Shown in pieces: positions 21,513 through 31,835 of a DNA stretch of 39,191 nucleotides. This DNA is from Collinsella sp. (GTDB taxonomy: Bacteria > Actinomycetota > Coriobacteriia > Coriobacteriales > Coriobacteriaceae). The notes below the pieces were generated by a model that saw only the letters and a list, made by a program, of their open reading frames with translations, was not told the origin of the DNA and made no database searches. Position 1 is the stretch's first letter, and the number at the start of each line of letters is the position of its first letter. The position numbers and the translations under genes were made by a program. The stretch lies in contig JAHAGQ010000019.1 in the NCBI GenBank assembly GCA_018373675.1, forward strand, positions 1 through 39,191, read 5' to 3'.

Positions 21513-22256
21513 ATGCAGACGGTCTATCGGGTATACGAGGGAGCGCGCGAGCCGCATCGGCTTGCAGTCGAGCGCACGGCCGAGCTACTCGGTCGTGGTG
21601 GCCTGGCGCTTATTCCAACCGAGACGGTCTACGGTGTCGCCGTGGCAGTCAACGCCTTCTCGGATGCCGTTCCACAAGATACAAGTGAACCTCTGCCGTG
21701 GCCGCGCGATCCGCAGGCCACCGTCAACGGCGCCGCGGTCCCCGCACTCGGTACCGGCTATCGTCGTATCTTTACCCTCAAGCAGCGCGAGCTCACCCAA
21801 ACGGTTGCCTGGCTGGTCGATGATGCCGAGGCGCTCGACCGCTATGGCGTGGATATCCCTCATGAGGCCCGCATGCTCGCCCGACGATGCTGGCCGGGTG
21901 CCCTGACTATCGTGGTTAAGGCGGCCCCCTGCGTGCCGACCTTTATGCGCGCCGCCGACGACACGGTGGCACTTCGCGCTTCGGCCTCGCCCGTGGTGCA
22001 AGCGCTTATCCGCGCCTGCGGCAGCCCTCTTGCCTGCACCAGCGCCAACACGCATGGAGCGCCCGCGCCGGCAAGTTTTGCCACGGTGGAGGAGCGCATC
22101 CTGGAGGGGGTCGATGTGGCCGTCGACGCCGGTGAGACCCCGTGTCGCGATGCCTCAACCATCGTGTCGTTTCAGCACGGCGAGCTCCAGATCCTGCGCC
22201 AAGGCGCGCTTCCCGCATCAGAGATCGAACGGGTCCTGTCCGACCCGATGCAATAG
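21513..22256 (+). CDS. tsaC: L-threonylcarbamoyladenylate synthase (Sua5/YrdC/TsaC family)
   Basis: A 247-residue YrdC-domain protein making threonylcarbamoyl-AMP from threonine, bicarbonate and ATP for the t6A37 modification of ANN-decoding tRNAs. Evidence: GGLALIPTETVYGVAV (about 29-44), RRIFTLKQRELTQ (substrate-binding Lys/Arg), ARRCWPGALTIVVKA, VALRASASPVVQALI and LACTSANTHGAPAP, all in family order. It lacks the extra Sua5 domain, so it is the short TsaC form, with a small insertion (about 50-80). The partners TsaB, D and E are not in this window. The ATG at 21513 follows AAGGGG at a distance. Glycerol kinase follows after 13 nt. Confidence 0.92.
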   Translation: MQTVYRVYEGAREPHRLAVERTAELLGRGGLALIPTETVYGVAVAVNAFSDAVPQDTSEPLPWPRDPQATVNGAAVPALGTGYRRIFTLKQRELTQTVAWLVDDAEALDRYGVDIPHEARMLARRCWPGALTIVVKAAPCVPTFMRAADDTVALRASASPVVQALIRACGSPLACTSANTHGAPAPASFATVEERILEGVDVAVDAGETPCRDASTIVSFQHGELQILRQGALPASEIERVLSDPMQ

Positions 22257-22269
22257 AAAGGTGTAAGCG

Positions 22270-23811
22270 ATGTCGTTGAATCTAGGTAGCCTGGGTATGG
22301 AAGACGCCCCGTTTAGCTTTGGCGGTTCCTACATCATGGCGCTCGACTGCGGCACTACCTCGGTACTCGCGACCATCGTCGACGAGTACGGCTGCATCGT
22401 CGCCCAGGCGCGTCGTAGCGTCAAAACCAGCTTCCCGCGCCCCGGCTGGGTGGAGCAGGATCCCACGGAGGTGCTTGCCAGCCAGATCGGCGTGATGATG
22501 GAGGTTCAGTTTAAGAGCGGCATCCATTCTGACCGCATTGCCGCCATCGGTATCTCCAACCAGCGCGAGACCACGGTGGTGTGGGATCGCATAAGCGGCC
22601 AACCCATCTATAACGCCATCGTGTGGCAATGCCGTCGCACCGCCCCTCTGATCGACGAGCTGGTCGAGCAGGGCGCAGAAGAGCTGGTGCGCTCCCGCAC
22701 GGGGCTTACGCTCGACCCGTATTTCTCGGCCTCCAAGGTGCAGTGGATTCTCGATAACGTCGACGGTGCGCGTGAGAGCGCGGCGGCGGGCGACCTCATG
22801 TTCGGCACCATCGACACCTGGCTCATCTACAACCTCACCGGCGGTCAGGTCTTTGCCACCGACTACACCAATGCCAGCCGCACCGCGCTCTTTAATATCC
22901 ATGCGCTCGATTGGGACGACGATCTGCTGGCACTTTTCGACATCCCGCGTTCCATGATGCCCGAGGTTCGTTGGAGCTCGGGCGACTACGGCCGCGTCGC
23001 GAGCGACATCATGACCAACATGCCACCCATCATGGGCGTGGCGGGCGATCAGCAGGCGTCGCTGTTCGGCCACTGCTGCTTCCATCCCGGCCAGACCAAA
23101 AACACCTATGGCACGGGCTGCTTTATGCTCATGAACACCGGCGACGAGATCGTCGAATCCAAGAATGGCCTGGTCTCCACCATCGGTATCGCTGCGGACG
23201 GCAAAGTCAGCTATGCGCTCGAGGGCTCTATTTTTGCCGCCGGCTCAACGATGAACTGGCTTCGCAACAACATGGGCATCATCTCGAGCGTGAGCGAGTC
23301 GGCACAACTCGCCGCTTCGATTAGCGACAACGAGGGCTGCTACTTCGTTCCCGCCTTTGCGGGTTTGGGTGCTCCCTGGTGGGACCCGCATGCTCGCGGT
23401 ATCGTGTGCGGTCTGACCGGCGCCTCGAGCCGTGCGACTGTCGTACGTGCCGCCTGCGAATCCATGGCATATCAGAGCTACGACGTGCTGCGCGCCATGG
23501 AGCAGGACGTGGGGCTTTCGATTGAGCGCCTGTCTGTCGATGGCGGTGCCTCGCGCAACGAGTTCATCATGCAATTCCAGGCCGATCTGCTGGATATCCC
23601 CGTGCTGCAGTGCGAGACGGTGGAGACCACGGCGATCGGTGCCGCGTACTTGGCGGGCCTTGCCGTCGGCTATTGGGAGGACCTGGAGGAGCTGGAGCAA
23701 AACGCTCAGATCGTTAAGACCTTCCTTCCCCATATGTCCGCCGAGCGCCGTGAGAGCAATCTCGCTGGTTGGCGTGATGCCGTCAAGCGCTCGCTCAGTG
23801 CTGCACAGTAG
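22270..23811 (+). CDS. glpK: Glycerol kinase
   Basis: A 513-residue FGGY-family kinase converting glycerol to sn-glycerol 3-phosphate. Evidence: phosphate-1 loop MALDCGTTSVLATIVDEYG, SNQRETTVVWDRISGQPIYNAIVWQCRRT (glycerol-binding region), GVAGDQQASLFGH with the catalytic Asp region, TKNTYGTGCFMLMNTG, PAFAGLGAPWWDPHARG, and the ATP-binding LSVDGGASRNEFIMQFQADLL. The usual DQGTTS reads DCGTTS. The first 22 residues are an extension before the fold. The ATG at 22270 follows AAAGGTG; Met23 is the next in-frame ATG. 13 nt after tsaC suggests a shared transcript. No glycerol channel or dehydrogenase gene is nearby. Confidence 0.93.
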   Translation: MSLNLGSLGMEDAPFSFGGSYIMALDCGTTSVLATIVDEYGCIVAQARRSVKTSFPRPGWVEQDPTEVLASQIGVMMEVQFKSGIHSDRIAAIGISNQRETTVVWDRISGQPIYNAIVWQCRRTAPLIDELVEQGAEELVRSRTGLTLDPYFSASKVQWILDNVDGARESAAAGDLMFGTIDTWLIYNLTGGQVFATDYTNASRTALFNIHALDWDDDLLALFDIPRSMMPEVRWSSGDYGRVASDIMTNMPPIMGVAGDQQASLFGHCCFHPGQTKNTYGTGCFMLMNTGDEIVESKNGLVSTIGIAADGKVSYALEGSIFAAGSTMNWLRNNMGIISSVSESAQLAASISDNEGCYFVPAFAGLGAPWWDPHARGIVCGLTGASSRATVVRAACESMAYQSYDVLRAMEQDVGLSIERLSVDGGASRNEFIMQFQADLLDIPVLQCETVETTAIGAAYLAGLAVGYWEDLEELEQNAQIVKTFLPHMSAERRESNLAGWRDAVKRSLSAAQ

Positions 23812-23934
23812 GGCTGCGATGGGCTGCTCGATACAACAAACCGTTAAACTTATGCACGGCGCGCGGCAACAACATCGCCATGCGCCTTGTCAGCAAGGCC
23901 ATCTTCCGGCCGCAACGAAAGGGGCAATCAACCC

Positions 23935-24582
23935 ATGACCGTCACCTACGATACGTCCCGTGTGACCCTTGTCGATCACCCGCTCGTCCAGCATAAGCTG
24001 TCGATTCTGCGCGACAAAAACACCGGCACCAACCAGTTTCGCCAGCTCGTGCGCGAACTCGCACTTTTTGACGGCTACGAGGCCATGCGCGACCTGCCCA
24101 TGGAAGACGTCGAAGTCGAGACCCCCATCACCACCGCAACGTTTAAGCAGCTCGCCGGCAAAAAGCTCGCCATCGTTCCCATTCTGCGTGCAGGCCTTGG
24201 CATGGTCGATGGCATCCTCGACTTGGTACCCTCCGCTCGCGTGGGCCACATCGGTATGGAGCGCGACGAGGTTACCCACGAGCCGCATGAGTATTACTGC
24301 AAGATGCCCAAGGATATCGACCAGCGCATCTGCCTGGTCGTCGACCCCATGCTCGCCACGGGCGGTTCGGCCGAGATGGCCATCAGCTACCTGCGCGAGC
24401 GCGGTGTCAAGGACATCCGCATGCTGTGCATCGTCGCGGCCCCCGAGGGCCTCAAGTCGCTGACTGAGAAGGACCCCGATGTGCATATCTATACCTGCGC
24501 CATCGACGACCATCTCAACGAGGCCGCCTACATCGTTCCCGGCCTGGGCGACGCCGGCGACCGCATCTACGGCACGCTGTAA
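23935..24582 (+). CDS. upp: Uracil phosphoribosyltransferase
   Basis: A 215-residue enzyme of pyrimidine salvage that makes UMP from uracil and phosphoribosyl pyrophosphate. Evidence: LVDHPLVQHKLSILRDKNT, the family N-terminus; VPILRAGLGMVDGIL; the PRPP loop LVVDPMLATGGSAEMAI; and the uracil-binding C-terminus VPGLGDAGDRIYGTL. Length is standard. The ATG at 23935 follows GAAAGGGG. It lies 123 nt after glpK and ends before a bulged terminator hairpin; in many bacteria upp also sits just before the atp operon, as here. Confidence 0.97.
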   Translation: MTVTYDTSRVTLVDHPLVQHKLSILRDKNTGTNQFRQLVRELALFDGYEAMRDLPMEDVEVETPITTATFKQLAGKKLAIVPILRAGLGMVDGILDLVPSARVGHIGMERDEVTHEPHEYYCKMPKDIDQRICLVVDPMLATGGSAEMAISYLRERGVKDIRMLCIVAAPEGLKSLTEKDPDVHIYTCAIDDHLNEAAYIVPGLGDAGDRIYGTL

Positions 24583-24638
24583 TCTCTGGGCCATACCGGC
24601 CAACGTCGAAAATACGAAGAAATGGTGCGCGCGGGCGA

Positions 24639-24680
24639 GCAAAAGACGTCCACGCGCACTCCTGTTAACGGACGTTTTGC
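24639..24680 (+). terminator. Terminator after upp
   Basis: GCAAAA-GA-CGTCC (24639-24651, two bulged bases) pairs with GGACGTTTTGC (24670-24680). It separates upp from the ATP synthase promoter. The T-run is inside the stem, so strength is uncertain. Confidence 0.5.
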
Positions 24681-24774
24681 CCTGCAGGGTTCGAGAAAAA
24701 CGTATTACCGTACCTGCGGCATAAAGAAGGTCTTAAGAAAACGAACAGGTGCGTATTAACCGATGCTTTTTCGG

Positions 24775-24802
24775 TTGTACTTTAGCGATTGGCTCGTACA
24801 AT
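24775..24802 (+). promoter_or_regulatory. Candidate promoter of the atp operon
   Basis: -35 TTGTAC (24775-24780), 16-nt spacer, -10 TACAAT (24797-24802). It lies 61 nt before the chosen atpI start. An upstream in-frame start (TTG at 24789) would place coding inside this promoter, one reason to reject it. Confidence 0.6.
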
Positions 24803-24863
24803 AGTCACCAATGTTTGGCGGGAACTGTCCTGTGAGGCGTTAAAAAGGAAAGTGAGGACGCCA

Positions 24864-25175
24864 GTGTTTCAGATAGCCGATCTGCTCGCTATCGTTGCAG
24901 GCGCCATCGCGGGCGCAATTGCCTTCCTTCCCTTTGTCTTTACGCTCAAGCCGGTTCTTGACGATAAACAGAATGCGGACATGCTCAAGGGTATGGTGAG
25001 TCTCGCGGTCTCGGCAATCGCGTTGCTTGTCTTTACCTTGGTTGTGTTTGTGTTGTTCGGAGAGGCATTTCGCATGTTCCTCCTGGGCGAGGCGATCGGC
25101 TTCGTGGCCTTTATGGCCGCCTGCGCGGTTCGCGTCGCCAAGGCGCTGCGAGATCCTCATGAGGTCGAAAGGTAA
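24864..25175 (+). CDS. atpI: AtpI-like ATP synthase assembly membrane protein
   Basis: A hydrophobic protein of about 103 residues in the normal place of atpI, before atpB. It has about four membrane-length segments in two hairpins (roughly 5-27, 43-66, 70-92). AtpI helps assemble the c-ring and may bind magnesium; sequence conservation is weak, so the name rests largely on position and hydropathy. I chose the GTG at 24864 because GAGGA lies 5 nt upstream; GTG at 24852 (AAAAAGGAAA next to it) is the alternative. atpB follows after 3 nt. Confidence 0.65.
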   Translation: MFQIADLLAIVAGAIAGAIAFLPFVFTLKPVLDDKQNADMLKGMVSLAVSAIALLVFTLVVFVLFGEAFRMFLLGEAIGFVAFMAACAVRVAKALRDPHEVER

Positions 25176-25178
25176 GTC

Positions 25179-25982
25179 GTGGAAATTTTTGAAAAGCTGC
25201 CTGATGAGATTAATCATCTGGTCAGCGAGTTCAGCTCCACCCCTGTCGTGGGCGATCTGAGCTGCGGCATCACGCAGTACTCGTTTTGGCTGATCGTCTC
25301 CACGATCGTGCTCCTGATCGTCCTGGCCGTGTTCAAGAAGAAGCAGACCCTGGTCCCCAAGGGCTTCTTCGTCAACGGTTTCGAGTACATCATCGAGTAC
25401 GTCGAGAACGATATCGGCAAGGGCGTCGTGGGTGAGAACTGGAAGAAGCACTTCCCGTTCCTGTGCTCGCTTTTCCTGTTCATCCTGATCAATAACATGA
25501 TCGGCCTGATCCCGGGAATGAAGCCCGGCACCGGTGCAATCGGCTCCACCGCCGCGCTCGCCATCTTCGCCTTCGTGTACTTCATCTACTACGGATGCAA
25601 GGCTCACGGCGTGATCGGCTACATCAAGAGCCTCGCTCCGCAGGGCGTGAGCTTCCCGATGAACGTGCTCGTGTGGGTCGTCGAGCTTTTCTCGACCTTC
25701 CTGCGCCTCATCACGCTCGCCGTCCGTCTGTTCTGCAACATGTTCGCAGGACACGTGGTCATGGGCTCGTTCGCCATCATGGCGAGCATGTTCATGCAGC
25801 CGCTGCTTCAGCAGGTTTCCGCGGCCCACGCCGTCGGCGCCCTGCCTTCGCTGGCCTGGCTTGCCATTCTCATCCTGATCTATGCGATCGAGCTTGTGGT
25901 CGGCGCCATCCAGGCTTACGTCTTCACGGTCCTTACCGCCGTGTATGTCTCCGAGGCAGAGGAGGTCGCGGAGGAGGAGTAG
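25179..25982 (+). CDS. atpB: F-type ATP synthase subunit a
   Basis: A 267-residue membrane subunit forming the two proton half-channels against the c-ring. The key arginine is Arg183 in LITLAVRLFCNMFAGHVVMG, matching the family's L-R-L-F-x-N-x-x-A-G-H motif. LFLFILINNMIGLIPG is the expected second helix. The start is GTG at 25179 with AAAGG upstream. The C-terminus is acidic (EAEEVAEEE). The 124-nt gap before atpE holds a small hairpin, so atpE translation is set separately. Confidence 0.96.
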   Translation: MEIFEKLPDEINHLVSEFSSTPVVGDLSCGITQYSFWLIVSTIVLLIVLAVFKKKQTLVPKGFFVNGFEYIIEYVENDIGKGVVGENWKKHFPFLCSLFLFILINNMIGLIPGMKPGTGAIGSTAALAIFAFVYFIYYGCKAHGVIGYIKSLAPQGVSFPMNVLVWVVELFSTFLRLITLAVRLFCNMFAGHVVMGSFAIMASMFMQPLLQQVSAAHAVGALPSLAWLAILILIYAIELVVGAIQAYVFTVLTAVYVSEAEEVAEEE

Positions 25983-26070
25983 TCTTCCGTTCGCGCCTTA
26001 AAGGTAAGGCAATTCGTTAAACCGCCGGTGCCCGTACCCATGGAGCCCGGCAGTTATAAAAAGGTTATCC

Positions 26071-26090
26071 TGCGTGAAATAAGACACGCA
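26071..26090 (+). promoter_or_regulatory. Hairpin and strong ribosome site before atpE
   Basis: TGCGTG (26071-26076)/CACGCA (26085-26090) forms a small hairpin, followed by AAAGGAGG 5 nt before the GTG of atpE. A strong, unstructured site here fits the need for about ten c subunits per complex, as known for the E. coli atpE leader; for this species it is inference. Confidence 0.35.
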
Positions 26091-26106
26091 CGACAAAGGA
26101 GGAATC

Positions 26107-26301
26107 GTGGGAGTTATCGGTTACGGTCTCGGTGTTATCGGCGCTGGTCTTGCTATCGGCCTGTCTGCTCTGGGTGCTACGGGTGCTATGGCCCGTCAGC
26201 CTGAGGTCCAGGGCCGCGTGTTCACCGTCTTCATCATGGGCTCCGCTTTCGGCGAGGCTCTGGCTCTGATCGGCTTCGTTGTCGCGCTGATCGTTAAATA
26301 G
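26107..26301 (+). CDS. atpE: F-type ATP synthase subunit c
   Basis: A 64-residue hairpin protein forming the rotor ring. Two glycine/alanine-rich helices flank the conserved polar loop ARQPEVQGR (29-37), and Glu50 in GSAFGEALALIGF is the ion-binding carboxylate. Helix 1 lacks the Gln and helix 2 lacks the Ser/Thr next to the Glu that mark sodium-binding rings, so protons are the likely ion. It is a little shorter than the usual 70-80 residues; stop codons upstream exclude a longer start. Start is GTG. Confidence 0.96.
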   Translation: MGVIGYGLGVIGAGLAIGLSALGATGAMARQPEVQGRVFTVFIMGSAFGEALALIGFVVALIVK

Positions 26302-26316
26302 CACGGAGCGTCAAGT

Positions 26317-26919
26317 ATGAATCTTTCATCCCAGAAGAGCGCGATCGCACTCTCCGCGTCCGCGGCCGCGCTGCTCATGCCGGTTTCCGCGTTCGCCGAG
26401 GACGGCGCCGCCGGTGCGGACATCCTCATCCCTAAGATGGCGGAGTTCATCCCGGCGCTTATCGCCTTCCTGATTATCTGGATCGTGCTGGCCAAGGTCG
26501 CCCTGCCGGGCATCATGAAAACCATGGAGGAGCGCGGCAAGAAGATCGAGGAGAGCCTCGACGAGGCCGAGAAGACCAAGCAGGAGGCTATCGCCAAGCG
26601 CGCTGAGTCCGACTCGATCGTCACCGACGCCCGTCGTCAGGCTGCCGACATCGTTCTCGAGGCCCGTAAGGACGCCGAGTCCGAGCGTGCCCGTATCATC
26701 GAGGCTGCTCACAAGGAGGCCGAGGAGATCATCGCCAAGGCCCATACGACCGTCGAGGACGAGCGCAAGTCCATCTACGCCGGTGCCGCGAGCTCCATCG
26801 CCGACCTGTCCGTTGCCGTCGCCACCAAGATCGTGGGCGAGGCACTCGAGGACGATGCCGAGCAGAAGAAGCTCATCGAGCGCTACATCCAGGAAGCAGG
26901 TAGCCTGAATGCCGACTAG
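26317..26919 (+). CDS. atpF: F-type ATP synthase subunit b with signal-like N-terminus
   Basis: A 200-residue stator stalk subunit. It begins with a signal-peptide-like stretch (LSASAAALLMPVSAFAED, possible cleavage after AFA, about residue 27), then a membrane span (about 43-62, PALIAFLIIWIVLAKVA) and a long charged coiled coil to the end (EERGKKIEESLDEAEKTKQ...). The extra N-terminal segment is not in the E. coli protein. ATG 26317 follows GGAG. Its 3' end overlaps atpH by 11 nt. Confidence 0.93.
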   Translation: MNLSSQKSAIALSASAAALLMPVSAFAEDGAAGADILIPKMAEFIPALIAFLIIWIVLAKVALPGIMKTMEERGKKIEESLDEAEKTKQEAIAKRAESDSIVTDARRQAADIVLEARKDAESERARIIEAAHKEAEEIIAKAHTTVEDERKSIYAGAASSIADLSVAVATKIVGEALEDDAEQKKLIERYIQEAGSLNAD

Positions 26920-27385
26920 CCGCTATCAGGACAAGGTGCTCGAGACCTACGCGCGTTCCCTTTTGGAAGCCGCCAAGGCCGAGAACCATGTGTTCGAGGA
27001 CCTCGAGATGATCGAGCGCTTGGCTTCTGCCAGCCCCGAGATCATCGCCGTGCTCGACACCATGTCCAAGCGCGACCAGCTCGACCTTCTTCCCAAGGTG
27101 GCAGCTGCCTTTAAGTATGTTGCCGAGGAAGACGAGGATGTAGTGGGCGTGACCGTCACCACGGCGATCCCGCTCGACGACGAGCTGCGTCAAACCATCA
27201 CTAAGAAATGCGAGCAGGACTTCGGCCGCAAGGTATTCCTTATCGAGCAGGTCGACCCGTCTATCGTGGGCGGCCTGGTGCTCGAGGCCCGCGGCGAGCG
27301 TCGTGACATTTCCGTCAAGACGCAGCTGCGCATCGCGCAGGAGACCCTCGCAAACTCTGCTAATTCGTACGGAGGTGAAGCCTAA
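26909..27385 (+). CDS. atpH: F-type ATP synthase subunit delta
   Basis: A 158-residue subunit linking the F1 head to the b stalk. N-terminal YARSLLEAAKAENHVFEDLE and the C-terminal signature IVGGLVLEARGERRDISVKTQL are typical. The ATG overlaps the end of atpF by 11 nt, and the stop shares one base with the atpA start (TAATG), so the three are coupled. A somewhat short member; actinobacterial species with a fused b-delta exist, but here they are separate. Confidence 0.92.
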   Translation: MPTSRYQDKVLETYARSLLEAAKAENHVFEDLEMIERLASASPEIIAVLDTMSKRDQLDLLPKVAAAFKYVAEEDEDVVGVTVTTAIPLDDELRQTITKKCEQDFGRKVFLIEQVDPSIVGGLVLEARGERRDISVKTQLRIAQETLANSANSYGGEA

Positions 27386-28983
27386 TGTCCGAAACCCTCA
27401 ATGCCCAGGATATCGCCAAGAAACTGCAGGAGCAGCTCACGAGCCTCTCCGCGACGGTCGATACGCATGAGGTTTCAACGGTCGACGAGGTAGGCGACGG
27501 CATCGCGCGCGTCTCCGGCCTCAAGAGCGCCATGGCAGGCGAGCTTCTGGAGTTCAAGAGCTCCGATACCGGTGAGACCGTCTTCGGCCTTGCCCAGAAC
27601 CTTGACCGTGACGAGGTCGGCGCCGTTCTGTTCGGTGCCGTCGACTCCATCAAGGAAGGCGACGAGTGCCGCACCACTGGCCGCGTTATGGATATCCCCG
27701 TGAGCCGTGCCATGCTCGGCCGCGTCGTCAATCCGCTCGGCCAGCCCATCGACGGCCTGGGCGACATCGTCGCTACGCACCGTCGCCCCATCGAGTTCAA
27801 GGCTCCCGGCGTCATCGATCGTACCCCGGTGTGCGAGCCGGTTCAGACCGGTCTGCTCGCTATCGACTCCATGGTGCCTATTGGCCGCGGTCAGCGTGAG
27901 CTCATCATCGGTGACCGTAAGACCGGTAAGACCGCCATCGCCATCGACGCTATCCTCAACCAGCGCGGCAAGGGCATGGTCTGCATCTATGTCGCCATCG
28001 GCCAGAAGGCCTCCACGGTTGCCAACATCCGCGAGACCCTCGCTCAGCACGGTGCGCTCGACTACACCATCATCGTTTCGGCCACCGCTGCCGATTCCGC
28101 CCCTATGCAGTACATCGCGCCTATGGCCGGTGCCGCTATTGGCGAGTTCTTTATGTACAACGGCGAGGACGGCAAGCCCGCCAGCGAGACCAACCCCGGC
28201 GGCCACGTGCTCGTCATCTACGATGACCTGTCCAAGCAGGCTGTGGCCTACCGTCAGATGTCGCTGACGCTGCATCGTCCGCCCGGACGCGAGGCCTATC
28301 CTGGCGACATCTTCTACCTGCACTCTCGTCTGCTCGAGCGTGCCGTCAAGATGTCCAAGAAGAACGGTTACGGCTCCATGACGGCACTGCCGATCATCGA
28401 GACCCAGGACGGCGACGTCTCGGCCTACATTCCGACCAACGTCATTTCCATTACCGATGGTCAGATCTACCTGCAGTCCGAGCTCTTCTTCCAGGGTCAG
28501 CGCCCGGCAGTCGACGTGGGTATCTCCGTGTCCCGCGTCGGTGGCGATGCGCAGACCAAGGCCATGAAGCAGGTCGCCGGCAACCTCCGTCTGGACCTCG
28601 CTTCCTATCAGGAGCTCGCTGGCTTTACGCAGTTCGGCTCCGACCTCGACGAGGCTACTCAGAAGCAGCTGACCCACGGTGCTCGCATGACCGAGCTCCT
28701 GAAGCAGCCGCGTTACAAGCCGTTTGAGGTTGGCGAGCAGATCGTTACGCTGTTCGCTGGCAACGAGGGCTTCCTGGATGACCTGGAGATCGCCGACGCG
28801 CTGCCTTTCCGTGCCGAGCTCATCGAGTACATGGACAATGGCTTTGGTTCGCTGCTCGACAAGGTTCGCGCCAAGAAGATCGATGATGACACCAAGGCTG
28901 AGCTCTTGCGCGTCATCGGCGACTTCAAGCAGCAGTTCATGGCCAAGCACCATTCGGATGTTTCTGGATCAGAGGAGAACTAA
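27385..28983 (+). CDS. atpA: F-type ATP synthase subunit alpha
   Basis: A 532-residue non-catalytic nucleotide-binding subunit of the F1 hexamer. Visible: Walker A GDRKTGKTAIAID, GVCIYVAIGQK-like MVCIYVAIGQKAS, Walker B region HVLVIYDDLSKQA, and the alpha signature RPAVDVGISVSRVGGDAQ. Length is slightly above the usual 500-515 because of the C-terminus. The start codon shares a base with the atpH stop; GGAGGTG lies upstream. Confidence 0.98.
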   Translation: MSETLNAQDIAKKLQEQLTSLSATVDTHEVSTVDEVGDGIARVSGLKSAMAGELLEFKSSDTGETVFGLAQNLDRDEVGAVLFGAVDSIKEGDECRTTGRVMDIPVSRAMLGRVVNPLGQPIDGLGDIVATHRRPIEFKAPGVIDRTPVCEPVQTGLLAIDSMVPIGRGQRELIIGDRKTGKTAIAIDAILNQRGKGMVCIYVAIGQKASTVANIRETLAQHGALDYTIIVSATAADSAPMQYIAPMAGAAIGEFFMYNGEDGKPASETNPGGHVLVIYDDLSKQAVAYRQMSLTLHRPPGREAYPGDIFYLHSRLLERAVKMSKKNGYGSMTALPIIETQDGDVSAYIPTNVISITDGQIYLQSELFFQGQRPAVDVGISVSRVGGDAQTKAMKQVAGNLRLDLASYQELAGFTQFGSDLDEATQKQLTHGARMTELLKQPRYKPFEVGEQIVTLFAGNEGFLDDLEIADALPFRAELIEYMDNGFGSLLDKVRAKKIDDDTKAELLRVIGDFKQQFMAKHHSDVSGSEEN

Positions 28984-28988
28984 GCCCC

Positions 28989-29896
28989 ATGGCCAACCTT
29001 CGCGACATTAAGAAGCGAATCTCCTCGGTTACCACGACCAAGCAGATCACGCGCACGATGGAGATGGTCTCTACGGCCAAGATTCGTCGTGCCCTCGATC
29101 GCTCCAAGCAGGCCGAGCCCTATAAGGAGGCGCTGACCGACGTCATGTTGACGGTCGCCGGCGACGCCTCCTGTTCGGGCACCGATCCCATGCTGCAGAA
29201 GCATGAGAGCGTCAAGCATGGCCTGATTGTCGTTATTGCCTCGGACCGCGGCCTTGCCGGCGGTTTCAATACGACGGTGGAGCGCACGGCCGAAAAGCTC
29301 GCCGCTTCTTGGGCGAACGACGGCATCGAATGCGAGATCATCGCGTGCGGGCGTAAGCCGGCCACGTATTTCCGTGACCGCGCAAACGTTGTCATGCACT
29401 TTGAGGGCAACTCCTCTGAGCCCGATTTCAATCAGGCCCGCATGATCTCCTCTCATATCTGCGATGCGTATCGTGCCGGTGAGCTTGACCGTGTCGAGCT
29501 TGTCTACCACCACGCCAAGAACCGCGTGGATCAGGAGCTTCGCGTCGAGCATCTGTTGCCGCTCGACCCCGAGATGATCGCTATGGCCCACGGTCCGCGT
29601 AAGAACGAGACCGACGCCCCTAAGCGCATCTCGTCCACGTTCGAGTTCGTGCCCTCTCCCGAGCATGTTCTCGGCAAGCTTGTGCCGTCTTATATCCTGA
29701 CGGTCATCTACCAGGCCCTGATCGATTCGGCGGCTGCCGAGCAGGGTGCACGCCGCAAGGCCATGCACTCCGCGACGGAAAACGCCACCGCGATCATCTC
29801 GACCCTTACCCGCACGTATAGTCGCGTGCGCCAGGCTTCGATCACGACCGAGATTAACGAGATCGTCGGCGGAGCCTCAGCATTGGAGGAACAGTA

Positions 29897-29897
<1 letters not shown>
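28989..29897 (+). CDS. atpG: F-type ATP synthase subunit gamma
   Basis: A 302-residue central shaft that rotates inside the alpha/beta ring. N-terminal DIKKRISSVTTTKQITRTMEMVSTAK and the C-terminal ENATAIISTLTRTYSRVRQASITTEINEIVGGASAL are the paired coiled-coil ends of the family; a Rossmann-like middle (LIVVIASDRGLAGGFNT) lies between. ATG 28989 follows GAGGAG. Its stop shares one base with the atpD start (TAATG). Confidence 0.96.
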
Positions 29898-31351
<1,454 letters not shown>

Positions 31352-31354
31352 GTT

Positions 31355-31747
31355 ATGCGTATCCGCATCGTGTGCCCCGTGAGCTGCGCCTATGAGGGCG
31401 ACGCTGCGTTTGTGTCGATTCCGTCCACGGATGGCGAGTTTGGCGTTCTGCCTGCTCACTCCAGCGAGATCTGCACGATCGACCGCGGTTACGTTCGCGT
31501 TTCCGATAAGGCCATGGGCACTGTCGACCACACGTTTGCCGTGGCCGGCGGCTATGCCCAGGTTGCGGACGATGTCGTGACCGTTCTCGCCGAGCGCGCT
31601 TGCGATTTGGCGACCGTCGATGCCGACAAGCTTAAAGCTGATATTCAAGGTTTTGAAGAGAAGCTGGGTAATTTGTCGGAGGATGATGCACGCCGCGCCT
31701 ACCTCTATAATGAAATCGCATGGTGTAAGCTCAAGCTTGCCCAATAG
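31355..31747 (+). CDS. atpC: F-type ATP synthase subunit epsilon
   Basis: A 130-residue subunit capping the gamma shaft and regulating ATP hydrolysis. The beta-sandwich contains FVSIPSTDGEFGVLPAHSSEICTIDRGYVRV and FAVAGGYAQVADDVVTVLAERA; a C-terminal helical hairpin follows (DADKLKADIQGFEEKL, DARRAYLYNEIAWCKLKLA). ATG 31355 is 3 nt after atpD with AGTAGG as a weak ribosome site, probably by re-initiation. Last gene before a strong terminator. Confidence 0.93.
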   Translation: MRIRIVCPVSCAYEGDAAFVSIPSTDGEFGVLPAHSSEICTIDRGYVRVSDKAMGTVDHTFAVAGGYAQVADDVVTVLAERACDLATVDADKLKADIQGFEEKLGNLSEDDARRAYLYNEIAWCKLKLAQ

Positions 31748-31784
31748 TCAAACGATTTAGCGTTCGACCATTTGCGAACACATC

Positions 31785-31822
31785 ATGCCCGGGATGGCCC
31801 AGCCACCCCGGGCATGCTTTTT
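31785..31822 (+). terminator. Terminator of the atp operon
   Basis: ATGCCCGGG (31785-31793) pairs perfectly with CCCGGGCAT (31807-31815), followed 2 nt later by TTTTT (31818-31822). It ends only 13 nt before the murA start, so the murA ribosome site lies just past it; murA would depend on read-through or a promoter overlapping this region. Confidence 0.8.
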
Positions 31823-31835
31823 GAAAGGGTAGACC

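Noticed and set aside
26107..26301. Sodium-driven ATP synthase
   Set aside because: Subunit c lacks the Gln in helix 1 and the Ser/Thr after the Glu in helix 2 that make a sodium site.
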